Source: Gammaproteobacteria bacterium (GTDB lineage Bacteria; Pseudomonadota; Gammaproteobacteria; Steroidobacterales; Steroidobacteraceae). From it: a stretch of DNA of 25,106 bases. Shown here piece after piece: positions 14,840 to 22,446 of the stretch. Positions within the stretch are counted from its first letter, which is position 1. Each line of letters opens with the position of its first letter. The notes under the pieces are model-generated. The model did not search any database. It saw only the letters and a program-made list of their open reading frames with translations, and was not told the origin of the DNA. The position numbers and the translations under genes are program-made. The stretch is from the NCBI GenBank assembly GCA_005877965.1, contig VBNP01000079.1, forward strand, positions 1 to 25,106, in the 5' to 3' direction.

Positions 14840-16090
14840 TTAAGCGACTGCGGACTTCACCACGCGCTGCGGCTGCGCGACACCGTAACCCTGCGCGTAG
14901 TCGACCCCGAGACTGGTGAGCATCTGGATGATCTCGGCGTTCTCGGCGAACTCGGCGATGGTCTGCTTGCCGGTGAGGTGCCCGATCTCGTTGATCGAGC
15001 GCACCATCTCGCGGTCGATCGGATCGCGCAGGATCTCGCGTACGAAGCTGCCGTCGATCTTGAGGTAATCGACCGGGAAGTGCTTGAGGTAACCGAACGA
15101 GGACAGTCCGGTGCCGAAGTCATCGAGCGCGAACTTGCAGCCGAGCTCCTTGAGCGCCTGGATGAAGCGGTTCGCCTGCGAGAAGCTCGCCACCGCCGCG
15201 GTCTCGGTGATCTCGAAGCAGATCTTCGAGCCGTCGAGCCCGCTGCGATGGAACTGATCGATGACGAACGGCAGGAACTTGTCATCCCCCAGGCTCTGTC
15301 CGGAGAGGTTGATGGAGCACTGAAAGAGCTTCTCGCGCTCATCGGCCTCGGACACCAGCCAGCGGAACGCGTTCTCGATCACCCAGCGATCGATCGCCGG
15401 GGTGATGCCGTAGCGCTCGGCCGCGGCGATGAAGTCGTTGGGCGCGACGATGCGCCCGCCCTCGTCCTTCAGGCGCAGCAGCAGCTCGTAGTGCAAGCCG
15501 ACCTCGACCCGCTGCAACGGCTGGATCGCCATGCGGTACAGCTCGAAGCGCCCTTCCTCGAGCGCCGCGTTGATGCGCGCCGCCCACTGCATCTCGCGCC
15601 GTCGGCGCATGAGCTCGATGTCGTTTTCCGCGAAGCTGTGGACGCGGTTGCGACCGCCCTCCTTGGCGGCGCCGCAGGCGCTGTCGGCGGCGGACAGGAT
15701 CGAGGCGACATCCTCGTTGTCGGCGGTGATCGGCACGACACCGATGCTGGCGCCCAGGCGGAACACCCGGTCCTCCCAGGTGAAGCGGAAGTTGCGCACG
15801 CCCTCGCGCAGGGTCTCCGCGGTGCGCATCGCCTCGTCCAGCGAGCAGCTCTCCAGCAGGATCCCGAACTCATCCCCGCCCAGGCGCGACAGGGTGTCGC
15901 GCCAGCGGACCTTGGACTTCAGCAGCGCGCCCACCTGCCCGAGCAGCGCGTCGCCGGCGCTGTGCCCGCAGGTGTCGTTGACGATCTTGAACTGATCGAT
16001 GTCGAGATAGCACAGCGCGTAGGAGGCCTCGCGCGCCTTGGCGCTCTTCAGCGCCCGCTCCAGGCGGCTCTCGAACTCGCGCCGGTTCAC
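14840..16090 (-). CDS. GGDEF-EAL domain part of a frameshifted cyclic-di-GMP signalling protein
   Basis: This is the 3' portion of the gene that begins at 17480. The frame from the GTG at 16090 encodes 416 residues and is open upstream to at least 16150 (WRELNRRLSYHASHD), the usual lead-in to a GGDEF domain, so the GTG is probably not a natural start. The diguanylate cyclase motif GGDEF is intact (residues 71-75) with an RxxD product-inhibition site five residues before it (R62-WR-D65). The phosphodiesterase domain has the EAL signature as ELL (E202) with its other catalytic segments present: NLSGQ, FEITETAA, LDDFGTG, YLKIDG, TIAEFAEN and DYAQGYGV. Both activities look chemically possible. 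Whether this part is translated on its own is unknown. Confidence 0.85.
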   Translation of the reverse strand: MNRREFESRLERALKSAKAREASYALCYLDIDQFKIVNDTCGHSAGDALLGQVGALLKSKVRWRDTLSRLGGDEFGILLESCSLDEAMRTAETLREGVRNFRFTWEDRVFRLGASIGVVPITADNEDVASILSAADSACGAAKEGGRNRVHSFAENDIELMRRRREMQWAARINAALEEGRFELYRMAIQPLQRVEVGLHYELLLRLKDEGGRIVAPNDFIAAAERYGITPAIDRWVIENAFRWLVSEADEREKLFQCSINLSGQSLGDDKFLPFVIDQFHRSGLDGSKICFEITETAAVASFSQANRFIQALKELGCKFALDDFGTGLSSFGYLKHFPVDYLKIDGSFVREILRDPIDREMVRSINEIGHLTGKQTIAEFAENAEIIQMLTSLGVDYAQGYGVAQPQRVVKSAVA

Positions 16091-17480
16091 GAGCCCGGTG
16101 AGCAGGTCGTGGCTCGCGTGGTACGAGAGGCGGCGGTTGAGCTCGCGCCACGTGGCCGGAACCGTCGCGGATCGGCGCGGCAGTGCTCTCGACGTACAGC
16201 TCGTTGCCGTCGCGCCGGATGAGCAGCATCGGCCGCACCGACTTGATGGGCCGCATACGGCGCACGGAAACGCTCAGCGGGTTCTCGAGCGGCTCGCAGG
16301 TCTCTTCGTGGAAGGCGCGGAAGATCTCCTCCACCGGCCGGCCCATCGCATCCTCGAGCCGCCAACCGGTCAGCTCCTCGGCCACCGGATTGATGTAGTC
16401 GATGGTCGAGTTGGCATCGGTGGTGATGACGCCGTCACCGATCGACTGCAGCGTGATCTGCGCGCTCTCCTTCTCGCGGAACAGCGCCTCCTCGTACAGC
16501 TTGCGCTCGGTGATGTCGAGTTCCACGCCCACCAGGCGCAGCAGCCGCCCGTGCTTGTCGACGCGCGCGGTAGCGCGGCTGATGACCCAGCGCCACTCGC
16601 CGTTGCGGTGGCGCATGCGATGGGTGCTTTCGAAGATCGGCGTCTTGCCGGCGACGTGGTCGCGGATGGCGGTCTGTACGCGCGACAGATCGTCCGGGTG
16701 CACGAGGCTGCGCCAGTCCGGCGCACCGCGCATGTCCTCGTCGCCGTAACCGAGCATCGCCTTCCAGCGCGGCGAGAAATACACCTCGTTGCTCTCGACG
16801 TCGAAGTCCCACAGGCCGTCGTTGGCGGCGGCCTGAAACAGATTGGTGCGCTCCTCGAGCTTGGCGAGGCGCGCCTCGGTACGGATACGCTCGAGTCCGG
16901 TCGCGAGGCTCGTGCCGATGAGCTTCATCAGCAACTGCAGGTTCACGTCCCACGCGCCGCGCGGCATGGCGTGCGCCAGCCCGAGGAAACCGGCGGGCTT
17001 GCCCTGCACCCGCAGCGCCACCAGCAGCGCCGAGCCGATGTGCAGCTGGGCGAATTTCGCCGCGTCAAGCGCCTGCTCCTTGCGCGGTGCGCTGGTGTCG
17101 CGCAGCTCCGAGAGCCGCAGACTCTCGAGCCGCCCCTTCAGCCAGGGAAACGCTTCCAGCCCCGAGCCCGTCAGCGCTTCGGGACGGCACTGGGCAAAGG
17201 CGCTGCGCGCCAACTGCACGTCGGCGATGGTCGAGTCCTCGGAGTTGAGAGGGGCGAGGAAGGCGCAATCAGACCCGGTGGCACCACGCAGCAACTCGAG
17301 ATTGCGGCGCACGCACTCCTCCACGGAATCGCGCTGCATGTTCTGGAAGTCCACCGCGATCTTGGTACAAACGACGTCGATGCCCAGAACGGGCTTGGGG
17401 ACACGGCCGGTCCAGGCATCGGCCGACAGAATGTCCGAAGCGGTGAAGTCCGCCGGCTTATCCGGCGGCGGAGTCGTCAT
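15870..17480 (-). CDS. GAF-PAS-PAS sensor part of a frameshifted cyclic-di-GMP signalling protein
   Basis: This is the 5' portion of a split gene, starting at ATG 17480. The product has a GAF-like domain (about residues 50-200), a PAS fold (about 212-326, with FQAAANDGLWDFDVESNEVYFSPRWKAMLGY split across it and ending VGVELDITERK), and a second PAS domain (about 338-444) that stops abruptly after STAAPIRDGSGHV. From residue 445 the frame (536 residues in all) is Arg/Pro/Ala-rich and matches no domain; it is the GGDEF-coding DNA read in the wrong frame. The real homologous end is therefore near base 16150. No heme- or flavin-binding signature was recognised, so the ligand is unknown. The gene is read away from the acyltransferase cluster, with a 253-bp gap upstream. 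Confidence 0.82.
   Translation of the reverse strand: MTTPPPDKPADFTASDILSADAWTGRVPKPVLGIDVVCTKIAVDFQNMQRDSVEECVRRNLELLRGATGSDCAFLAPLNSEDSTIADVQLARSAFAQCRPEALTGSGLEAFPWLKGRLESLRLSELRDTSAPRKEQALDAAKFAQLHIGSALLVALRVQGKPAGFLGLAHAMPRGAWDVNLQLLMKLIGTSLATGLERIRTEARLAKLEERTNLFQAAANDGLWDFDVESNEVYFSPRWKAMLGYGDEDMRGAPDWRSLVHPDDLSRVQTAIRDHVAGKTPIFESTHRMRHRNGEWRWVISRATARVDKHGRLLRLVGVELDITERKLYEEALFREKESAQITLQSIGDGVITTDANSTIDYINPVAEELTGWRLEDAMGRPVEEIFRAFHEETCEPLENPLSVSVRRMRPIKSVRPMLLIRRDGNELYVESTAAPIRDGSGHVARAQPPPLVPREPRPAHRAREPARVREPPGAGAEERQGARGLLRAVLSRHRSVQDRQRHLRAQRRRRAARAGGRAAEVQGPLARHPVAPGRG
16141..16165 (-). other. Frame break (probable small deletion) between PAS2 and GGDEF
   Basis: Upstream of this point the PAS2 strand IRDGSGHV is read with codons starting at 16151. 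The next recognisable residues, WRELNRRLSYHASHD, are read starting at 16150. The expected last PAS strand (about ten residues, normally ending in a D-V/I-T motif) is missing. The whole gene, 14840-17480, is 2641 bases, one more than a multiple of three. Loss of 29 or 32 bases would explain both the missing strand and the frame change. Confidence 0.75.
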
Positions 17481-17539
17481 TTAGCCGTGACCTCCCACAA
17501 CCAATCGGGCGCAGCGTAACCCTTTAGCACACCCCCGGA

Positions 17540-17556
17540 CGTGACGCCCCGTCACG
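17540..17556. promoter_or_regulatory. 17-bp perfect palindrome upstream of the PAS-GGDEF-EAL gene
   Basis: CGTGACG-CCC-CGTCACG is a perfect inverted repeat with 7-bp arms and a 3-bp centre, 60 bp upstream of the start at 17480 and in its likely promoter region. It has no T-run, so an operator is more likely than a terminator. The cognate regulator is unknown. The rest of 17481-17733 shows no coding potential. Confidence 0.4.
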
Positions 17557-17690
17557 GAGTGGAGGATTCGCCACCGCTATTTTCCAACTGGTTACGCAGG
17601 ATTCTCGCACACTGAGTCAGGAACACAAGCTAACGCACTGTTCAGTCACGCTTTAGGCACTTAACAGAATCCGCCCGTGGGCCCGGCCGC

Positions 17691-17716
17691 AAAGGCGGCG
17701 AGAAGGCTGCGCCGCC
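17691..17716 (-). terminator. Candidate terminator after the acyltransferase gene
   Basis: Read on the minus strand, GGCGGCG (17716-17710), a 9-base loop and CGCCGCC (17700-17694) form a perfect 7-bp stem followed by TTT (17693-17691). It starts 18 bp after the acyltransferase stop at 17734. The T-run is short, so termination may be partial or Rho-assisted. Confidence 0.45.
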
Positions 17717-17733
17717 CGCGCCGCAGCGCGCAC

Positions 17734-18480
17734 TCAGCCAGGATGCAACGCCGCGCGCGCCACGCCGTAGAGGCGCTTCAGTTCCTGTTCCATCTGCGAC
17801 TGCAGTCGTGCGAGCGAGGACGCGTCGCTGACCCGCGGCACGTAGTAGGGCGGCCCGATGGCGATCGCGATGCGCGAAAAGGGCAACGGGATCACGAACT
17901 TGTCCCACTTGATCAGCCACGCGCGTGAGGCGGCGTACGACATCGGCAGGATCGGCCGGCCGGACATCTGCGCCAGCAGCAGCGCGCCGGGCTTGAACCT
18001 GAAGCGCGGCCCGCGTGGCCCGTCGGGAGTGATGACGGGCGAGACGTTGTCCCGCACGAGTGCCTGGTAATAATCGCGCAGCGCGCGCGCGCCGGTGTGC
18101 GTCGAGGAACCGCGGATGACCGCGCCGCCGAAGCGCCGCACCATCATCGCACCGAGCTCCCCATCCACCGACGGACTGATGAGCCAGCCCACCGTGAGTC
18201 CGCGCGAGCGCTGCTCCACCAGGAACTTGCCGCAATACAGCTGGTGCTGGTGCCAGTAGCACGGCACCAGGGAGGGTGCCCGCGCCAGCGCCTCCTCCAG
18301 GTGAGGCATCCCTTCCACACGTGTCACGCGGCAGGTGAACCACCAGGCGCGGATCAGAGCCAGTCCCAGCGGCACCGCCAGCCGGTAGAGCCAGCGTCGT
18401 GCCGGCGTCATCCGCCGCCCGGAGCGCGTGATCGTGCGGTAGAGCGTATTGCGCAGACCGCCGTCGTCGTTCGCGCTCAT
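17734..18480 (-). CDS. Lysophospholipid acyltransferase family protein (DUF374/LPLAT-like)
   Basis: The 248-residue product resembles the DUF374 branch of the LPLAT superfamily, which transfers acyl chains from acyl-ACP or acyl-CoA to a hydroxyl or amine on a lipid acceptor. Visible signs: an N-terminal amphipathic or membrane segment (about residues 30-50), CYWHQHQLYCGKF near 74-86, the motif ISPSVDGEL (101-109) in place of the classical NHxxxxD, RGSSTHTGARALRDYYQ, and the glycerol-phosphate-like TPDGPRGPRF (151-160). The ATG at 18480 forms a 4-base ATGA overlap with the upstream phosphopantetheinyl transferase stop, so the two are translationally coupled. The nearby acyl-ligase and P450 suggest the acyl donor may be a carrier-bound modified chain (inference). 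The acceptor is unknown; some relatives act on lipid A or ornithine lipids. Confidence 0.82.
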   Translation of the reverse strand: MSANDDGGLRNTLYRTITRSGRRMTPARRWLYRLAVPLGLALIRAWWFTCRVTRVEGMPHLEEALARAPSLVPCYWHQHQLYCGKFLVEQRSRGLTVGWLISPSVDGELGAMMVRRFGGAVIRGSSTHTGARALRDYYQALVRDNVSPVITPDGPRGPRFRFKPGALLLAQMSGRPILPMSYAASRAWLIKWDKFVIPLPFSRIAIAIGPPYYVPRVSDASSLARLQSQMEQELKRLYGVARAALHPG

Positions 18481-19109
18481 GGCGCAAACAGCTCCTCGAG
18501 CGACAGCGCGCGCGCGGCCGGCTCCGGCACCGCGAGGCTGGTCATCACACACGCCGCCGCTCCCGCAAACAACCCGAGCGTGTGCGCATGCCACAACTCG
18601 CCGCGGCAGCTGGCACGCCCGGCACTCAGGCGCACCTCGGGCAACGCACCGATCCCGGCGCCGCAGGCCTTGAGGGCCGCCTCGCGCGCCACGAAGGTCG
18701 CGATGCGCTCCCCGCTCCCCATCTCGACATCGAAGCCGACGCGACCGCATCGGACCGCGGCGCAGCCCACCCAGGGGCCTGAGTGCGAAATGCTGAAGTC
18801 GGGCACCGGGGCGCGCCGCTGATCGGCAGGCACAGCGCGCGCCTCGCTGGCGTGCGCGAGCCTGGGTTTCGCACCTCGCGCAAACACCATCTCCCCGGGA
18901 GCGACCGCGCGTCCCGTGAGCGCAGTGAGCGCGCGCAGCGCGAGCGCGATGCCGGCGAGACTCGCGCGCGCCCCCGGGCTGTCCGCGCGGGTCGCGAGGC
19001 GCTTGCCGTACGGCAGACGCGCGGCGAGCGCGCGGGCCGCCTCTCGCGGCCACTCACCGCGCAGGTCGGTGTGATATAAGATTAAGGTTTCGCTTTCAAT
19101 GGCTTGCAT
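18477..19109 (-). CDS. 4'-Phosphopantetheinyl transferase superfamily protein, compact form
   Basis: Members move phosphopantetheine from CoA to a serine of a carrier protein. The 210-residue product has FSISHSG (H109), the Mg-binding GFDVE (D127 and E129) and REAALKACG (E143 and K147), the hallmark residues of Sfp/AcpS enzymes. The stretch between the last two motifs is only about 13 residues, far shorter than in Sfp-type enzymes, and the usual Trp before KEA is absent. ATG 19109 is the last start before the conserved region; an in-frame ATG farther upstream (19196) would run deep into the P450 gene. Even so, this start overlaps the divergent P450 start by 11 bases, and no ribosome-binding site is obvious. 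Its natural substrate is plausibly the carrier domain encoded at 20418-22379 (inference from proximity). Confidence 0.8.
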   Translation of the reverse strand: MQAIESETLILYHTDLRGEWPREAARALAARLPYGKRLATRADSPGARASLAGIALALRALTALTGRAVAPGEMVFARGAKPRLAHASEARAVPADQRRAPVPDFSISHSGPWVGCAAVRCGRVGFDVEMGSGERIATFVAREAALKACGAGIGALPEVRLSAGRASCRGELWHAHTLGLFAGAAACVMTSLAVPEPAARALSLEELFAP

Positions 19110-20418
19110 GACCGTCGCCGCATCCGCGCAGACCCAACCCCCCGAGGCTGAGCTGCAATTCGACATCGGCTCCACGGATGATTCCCTGGAGCGCATGGTC
19201 GAGTTGTTCGCCCGTCTGGGAGACGTCTACCGCGTGTTCGTGCCGGCACGCGGATCTTATACCTACGTCATCCACCACCCGGATGACGTCAAGCGCGTGC
19301 TGGTTTCCAATCATCGTAACTACACCAAGGGCATAGGCCTGGATCGCGTGAGGATCCTCCTCGGCAAGGGCATCATGACGAGCGAGGGCGAGCTGTGGAA
19401 GCGCCAGCGCTACATGATGCAGCCGTTCTTCCACCGCCGCCTCATCACCGAGTTCGCGGGCATCATCGCGGCGGCGAATGAGCGCTGCCTCGCCCGCTGG
19501 GAAACCCTCGCACGCCAGGGCGGGGCGCTGAACCTCACGGACGAGATGAGCGAGCTCACGCTCGAGATCGTGCTGCGCGCCATCTTCGGGCGCGACCTCG
19601 ACCGTCTCAGCCGACAGCTCGGCGCCAACCCCTTCGAGGTGGTCAGCAGGGAACCGGCACGCGATCTGCAGTTCGCCTACCGCTTCCGTTCGCTCACCAA
19701 GATCGTGGCACAGCTCATCGCGCGGCGGCGCGCCGAGTCTGAGGAGCACTTCGACTACCTCGCCATGCTCATGGGTGCGCGCGACAAGGACAGCGGCGCG
19801 CCGATGGGTGAGCGCGAACTCATCGACGAGGTCATGACGCTCATCGTCGCCGGACATGAGACCACCGCCAGTGGCCTCAACTGGACGTGGTACCTTCTGT
19901 CCCGCCACCCCGCGGCCGAGGCGCGCCTGCACGCCGAGATCGACGCCACGCCCGAGCTGGCAGCGCCAGGGCTCGCGCAGATGGAGGCGCTCGGCTACAC
20001 CCGGCAGGTCGTGAACGAGGCGCTGCGGCTGTATCCACCGGGATGGCTGCTGTCGCGCCGTACCATCGAGGCGGACGTGCTCGGCGGTTACCCGGTGCCG
20101 CCGGGCACCAACGTGCTGCTGCCGCTGTACCTGTTGCACCGTCATCCGGGCTTCTGGAAAGACCCGGAGGCTTTCTGGCCGGAGCGCTTCGCCCCCGAGC
20201 ACGACGCCGAGCGTCCGCGCTTCGCCTACATGCCCTTCGCCGCGGGCCCCCGCCACTGCATCGGGGAGACCTTCGCGCTCTACGAGATGCTCATGCACCT
20301 GTACAAGGTCGCGCGCCGCTACCGCCTCACCTGGGTGCCCGACAAGCCGCTGCAACTCGAGGCCCAGATCAACCTGCGCACCCGTTTCCCTCTGCACATG
20401 AGGCTGGAACGCCGCTGA
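19099..20418 (+). CDS. Cytochrome P450
   Basis: This heme monooxygenase inserts oxygen from O2 using electrons from a redox partner not encoded in this window. The 439-residue product is soluble-looking and complete. Motifs in order: C-helix ELWKRQRYMMQPFFHRR (W100 and R102 near a heme propionate), I-helix VAGHETTASG (A251 to T256 with the oxygen-activating acid-alcohol pair E254/T255), K-helix EALRLYPPGW (E307 and R310), and heme loop MPFAAGPRHCIGETFA with the axial thiolate C387. ATG 19099 is preferred to ATG 19108 because TAAGG lies 11 bases upstream. TGA overlaps the next gene's ATG by one base, tying it to the acyl ligase. The tight link to a carrier-fused ligase suggests a carrier-bound fatty acyl substrate, as known for BioI (inference). 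Confidence 0.95.
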   Translation: MACMTVAASAQTQPPEAELQFDIGSTDDSLERMVELFARLGDVYRVFVPARGSYTYVIHHPDDVKRVLVSNHRNYTKGIGLDRVRILLGKGIMTSEGELWKRQRYMMQPFFHRRLITEFAGIIAAANERCLARWETLARQGGALNLTDEMSELTLEIVLRAIFGRDLDRLSRQLGANPFEVVSREPARDLQFAYRFRSLTKIVAQLIARRRAESEEHFDYLAMLMGARDKDSGAPMGERELIDEVMTLIVAGHETTASGLNWTWYLLSRHPAAEARLHAEIDATPELAAPGLAQMEALGYTRQVVNEALRLYPPGWLLSRRTIEADVLGGYPVPPGTNVLLPLYLLHRHPGFWKDPEAFWPERFAPEHDAERPRFAYMPFAAGPRHCIGETFALYEMLMHLYKVARRYRLTWVPDKPLQLEAQINLRTRFPLHMRLERR

Positions 20419-22379
20419 TGCTCGCCGCCACGACGCTCACCGAAGTCATCGAAAGCAACCGCGCCTTTCGGCGCAGCATCACCTATCACGAAGCCGAGGA
20501 CGAGGCACGCGAGGTGTCGTTCGGCGAGCTCTACGAGCGGGCGCTCGGGATCCTGTACCACCTGCAGCGCATCGGCGCGCGGCGCGGCGACAAACTCATC
20601 CTGTTCCTGGGCAATAACGAGCAGTTCATCGACGTGTTCTGGGCGGCGCTTCTCGGCGGCATCGTGCCCGTGCCCGTGGCGCTGGGCATCAGCGACGAGC
20701 ACCGTCACAAGCTGCTGCGCATCGCGCGCCGGCTCGGCAAGCCCTTCCTGTACACCGAGCGCCGCACACTCGAGCGCATCGGCAGCTTCGCGGCGCAGGC
20801 GGGCGAGAGTGCGGTGTTCGAGGGGCTGCGTACGCGCGCCTTCCTGGTGGACGACCTGGACGACATCTCGCGCGCCGGCAGCGTACAGCGCGCGCGTCCC
20901 GGTGACACCGCCTTCATTCAGTTCTCCTCCGGCTCCACCAGCGCGCCCAAGGGCGTGGTGCTCACGCACGGCAACATCATCGCCAACTGGCGCGGTGCGA
21001 CCGAAGCCGCCGGATTCAACGAGCACGACGTGAGCCTGTCGTGGATGCCGCTCACCCACGACATGGGCCTCATCGGCTTACACCTCGTCATGTTCGCCAA
21101 CCGGGTGCACACGCACCTCATGCCCACGGAGCTGTTCATCCGCCGCCCGCTGCTGTGGCTCACGCTCGCATCGAGGGTGCGCGCCACGATCCTGTGCTCG
21201 CCCAACTTCGGTTACAAACACTATCTGAAGGTGCTGGGGGAGCGGGCGGTGCAGGGACTGGACCTGTCCGCCGTGCGGCTCATTTTCAACGGCGCCGAGC
21301 CGATCTCGGTGCAGTTGTGCGATGAGTTCCTCACCAGGCTCGCGCCCGCGCAGCTTAAGCGCAACGCCATGTACCCGGTGTATGGGCTGGCGGAAGCCTC
21401 GCTGGCGGTGAGTTTCCCGCCGGTGGGGGCGCCGCTGCGCACCCTCACGCTCAACCGCCACCGCATGAAGGCCGGCACCCCGGTGCAGCTCGTGCCTGCA
21501 TCCGACCCCGACGCGGTCGAGCTCATCTGCGAGGGCAAGGCCATTCCCTACTGCCGCGTGCGCATCGCGGACGATGAGGACCGCGAGTTGCCCGAGGATC
21601 GCATCGGCCACGTGCACATGACGGGGGACAACGTTACGCGCGGTTACTACGAAGACCGGGAAGCGAATGCCGCCGCGTTCACCGCCGACGGCTGGCTGCG
21701 CACCGGTGACCTCGGCCTGATGCACGGCGGCGAGCTGTACATCTCCGGCCGCGCGAAAGAGATCATTTTCGTGAACGGCCAGAACTACTATCCGCACGAT
21801 CTGGAGGCCATCGCGCAGCGCGCGCCGGGGCTGGAGCTCGGCAAGGTGGTCGCCGCCGGAATGCGGGTGCGCGGCGGAGAGATCGAGCAGCTCGTGGTGT
21901 TCGTGCTGCACCGCGGCGGCGGGGCGGACTTCCTTCCGGTGGCGACCCAGGTCGCGCGGCTGATCAACGAGCAGACCGGTCTCGAGGTGGCGCAGGTCGT
22001 GCCGGTCAAGCGCATCCCCAAGACCACGAGCGGCAAGATCCAGCGCCACCTCCTCGAGGAGAGCTACGCCGACGGGGAGTTCGACGCGGACCTGAGGGAA
22101 CTTGCGGCGCTGCGGGCCGCGCACCGCGGGCCGGAGTCCGGCACGCGCACCGAGATCGAGCAGAAGCTCCAGGCCATCTGCGATGCGGCGCTCGAAGGCA
22201 AGCGCGTGGACATTCACGACAACCTGTTCGAGATCGGAGCGAGCTCGCTGAAGCTCATCGAAATCCACGAGCAGATCGACCGCGAGTACCCGGGGCGGGT
22301 GGATCTGACCGAGCTGTTCGATTTCCCGACCATCGCGGAGCTCGCGCAGCACCTCCAGGGCAAGCTCGCTCAGGCCTGA
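20418..22379 (+). CDS. Fatty-acyl-AMP ligase (FAAL-like) fused to a C-terminal acyl carrier domain
   Basis: The enzyme should activate a carboxylic acid with ATP and load it on its own carrier domain. The 653-residue product has the adenylation P-loop FIQFSSGSTSAPKG (167-179), FAAL-like LSWMPLTHDMGLIGLHL (207-223), YGLAEAS (322-328), the hinge region RTGDLG (428-433), NGQNYYPHDLEAIA, and the catalytic lysine K540 in PKTTSGKIQR. A roughly 70-residue carrier domain follows, with the attachment serine S610 in IGASSLKLIEI. The THDMGLIG and NYYPHDLE forms point to a FAAL rather than a CoA ligase. ATG 20418 overlaps the P450 stop by one base. No condensation, ketosynthase or thioesterase domain is attached, so release must be by another protein. 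Confidence 0.88.
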   Translation: MLAATTLTEVIESNRAFRRSITYHEAEDEAREVSFGELYERALGILYHLQRIGARRGDKLILFLGNNEQFIDVFWAALLGGIVPVPVALGISDEHRHKLLRIARRLGKPFLYTERRTLERIGSFAAQAGESAVFEGLRTRAFLVDDLDDISRAGSVQRARPGDTAFIQFSSGSTSAPKGVVLTHGNIIANWRGATEAAGFNEHDVSLSWMPLTHDMGLIGLHLVMFANRVHTHLMPTELFIRRPLLWLTLASRVRATILCSPNFGYKHYLKVLGERAVQGLDLSAVRLIFNGAEPISVQLCDEFLTRLAPAQLKRNAMYPVYGLAEASLAVSFPPVGAPLRTLTLNRHRMKAGTPVQLVPASDPDAVELICEGKAIPYCRVRIADDEDRELPEDRIGHVHMTGDNVTRGYYEDREANAAAFTADGWLRTGDLGLMHGGELYISGRAKEIIFVNGQNYYPHDLEAIAQRAPGLELGKVVAAGMRVRGGEIEQLVVFVLHRGGGADFLPVATQVARLINEQTGLEVAQVVPVKRIPKTTSGKIQRHLLEESYADGEFDADLRELAALRAAHRGPESGTRTEIEQKLQAICDAALEGKRVDIHDNLFEIGASSLKLIEIHEQIDREYPGRVDLTELFDFPTIAELAQHLQGKLAQA

Positions 22380-22400
22380 AACGAGCCACGGTCCGTGCCG

Positions 22401-22429
22401 GCAAAATTCACAAGCTGGGGCCATTTTGC
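22401..22429 (+). promoter_or_regulatory. 29-bp dyad (candidate autoregulatory operator)
   Basis: GCAAAAT (22401-22407) and ATTTTGC (22423-22429) form a perfect inverted repeat with 7-bp arms and a 15-bp spacer. The half-site centres lie 22 bp apart, about two helical turns. The dyad covers the -35 region and ends 3 bp before the -10 of the Fur-family gene, a typical place for autorepression. It could also be a weak terminator for the ligase gene, but a 15-base loop and no T-run argue against that. Confidence 0.5.
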
Positions 22430-22432
22430 GCC

Positions 22433-22438
22433 TATAAT
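22433..22438 (+). promoter_or_regulatory. Perfect -10 element (TATAAT) 8 bp before the Fur-family start
   Basis: TATAAT at 22433-22438 matches the sigma70 -10 consensus fully. No good -35 exists at 16-18 bp; TTCACA (22407-22412) is 20 bp away, which suggests activator dependence or a weak -35. The expected transcript start, 22445-22446, is 1-2 bases before the ATG at 22447. Confidence 0.6.
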
Positions 22439-22446
22439 GGTGCGAT

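Noticed and set aside
19887..20417. 177-codon N-terminal extension of the acyl ligase
   Set aside because: It is the P450 gene read in another frame; ATG 20418 overlaps the P450 stop by one base.
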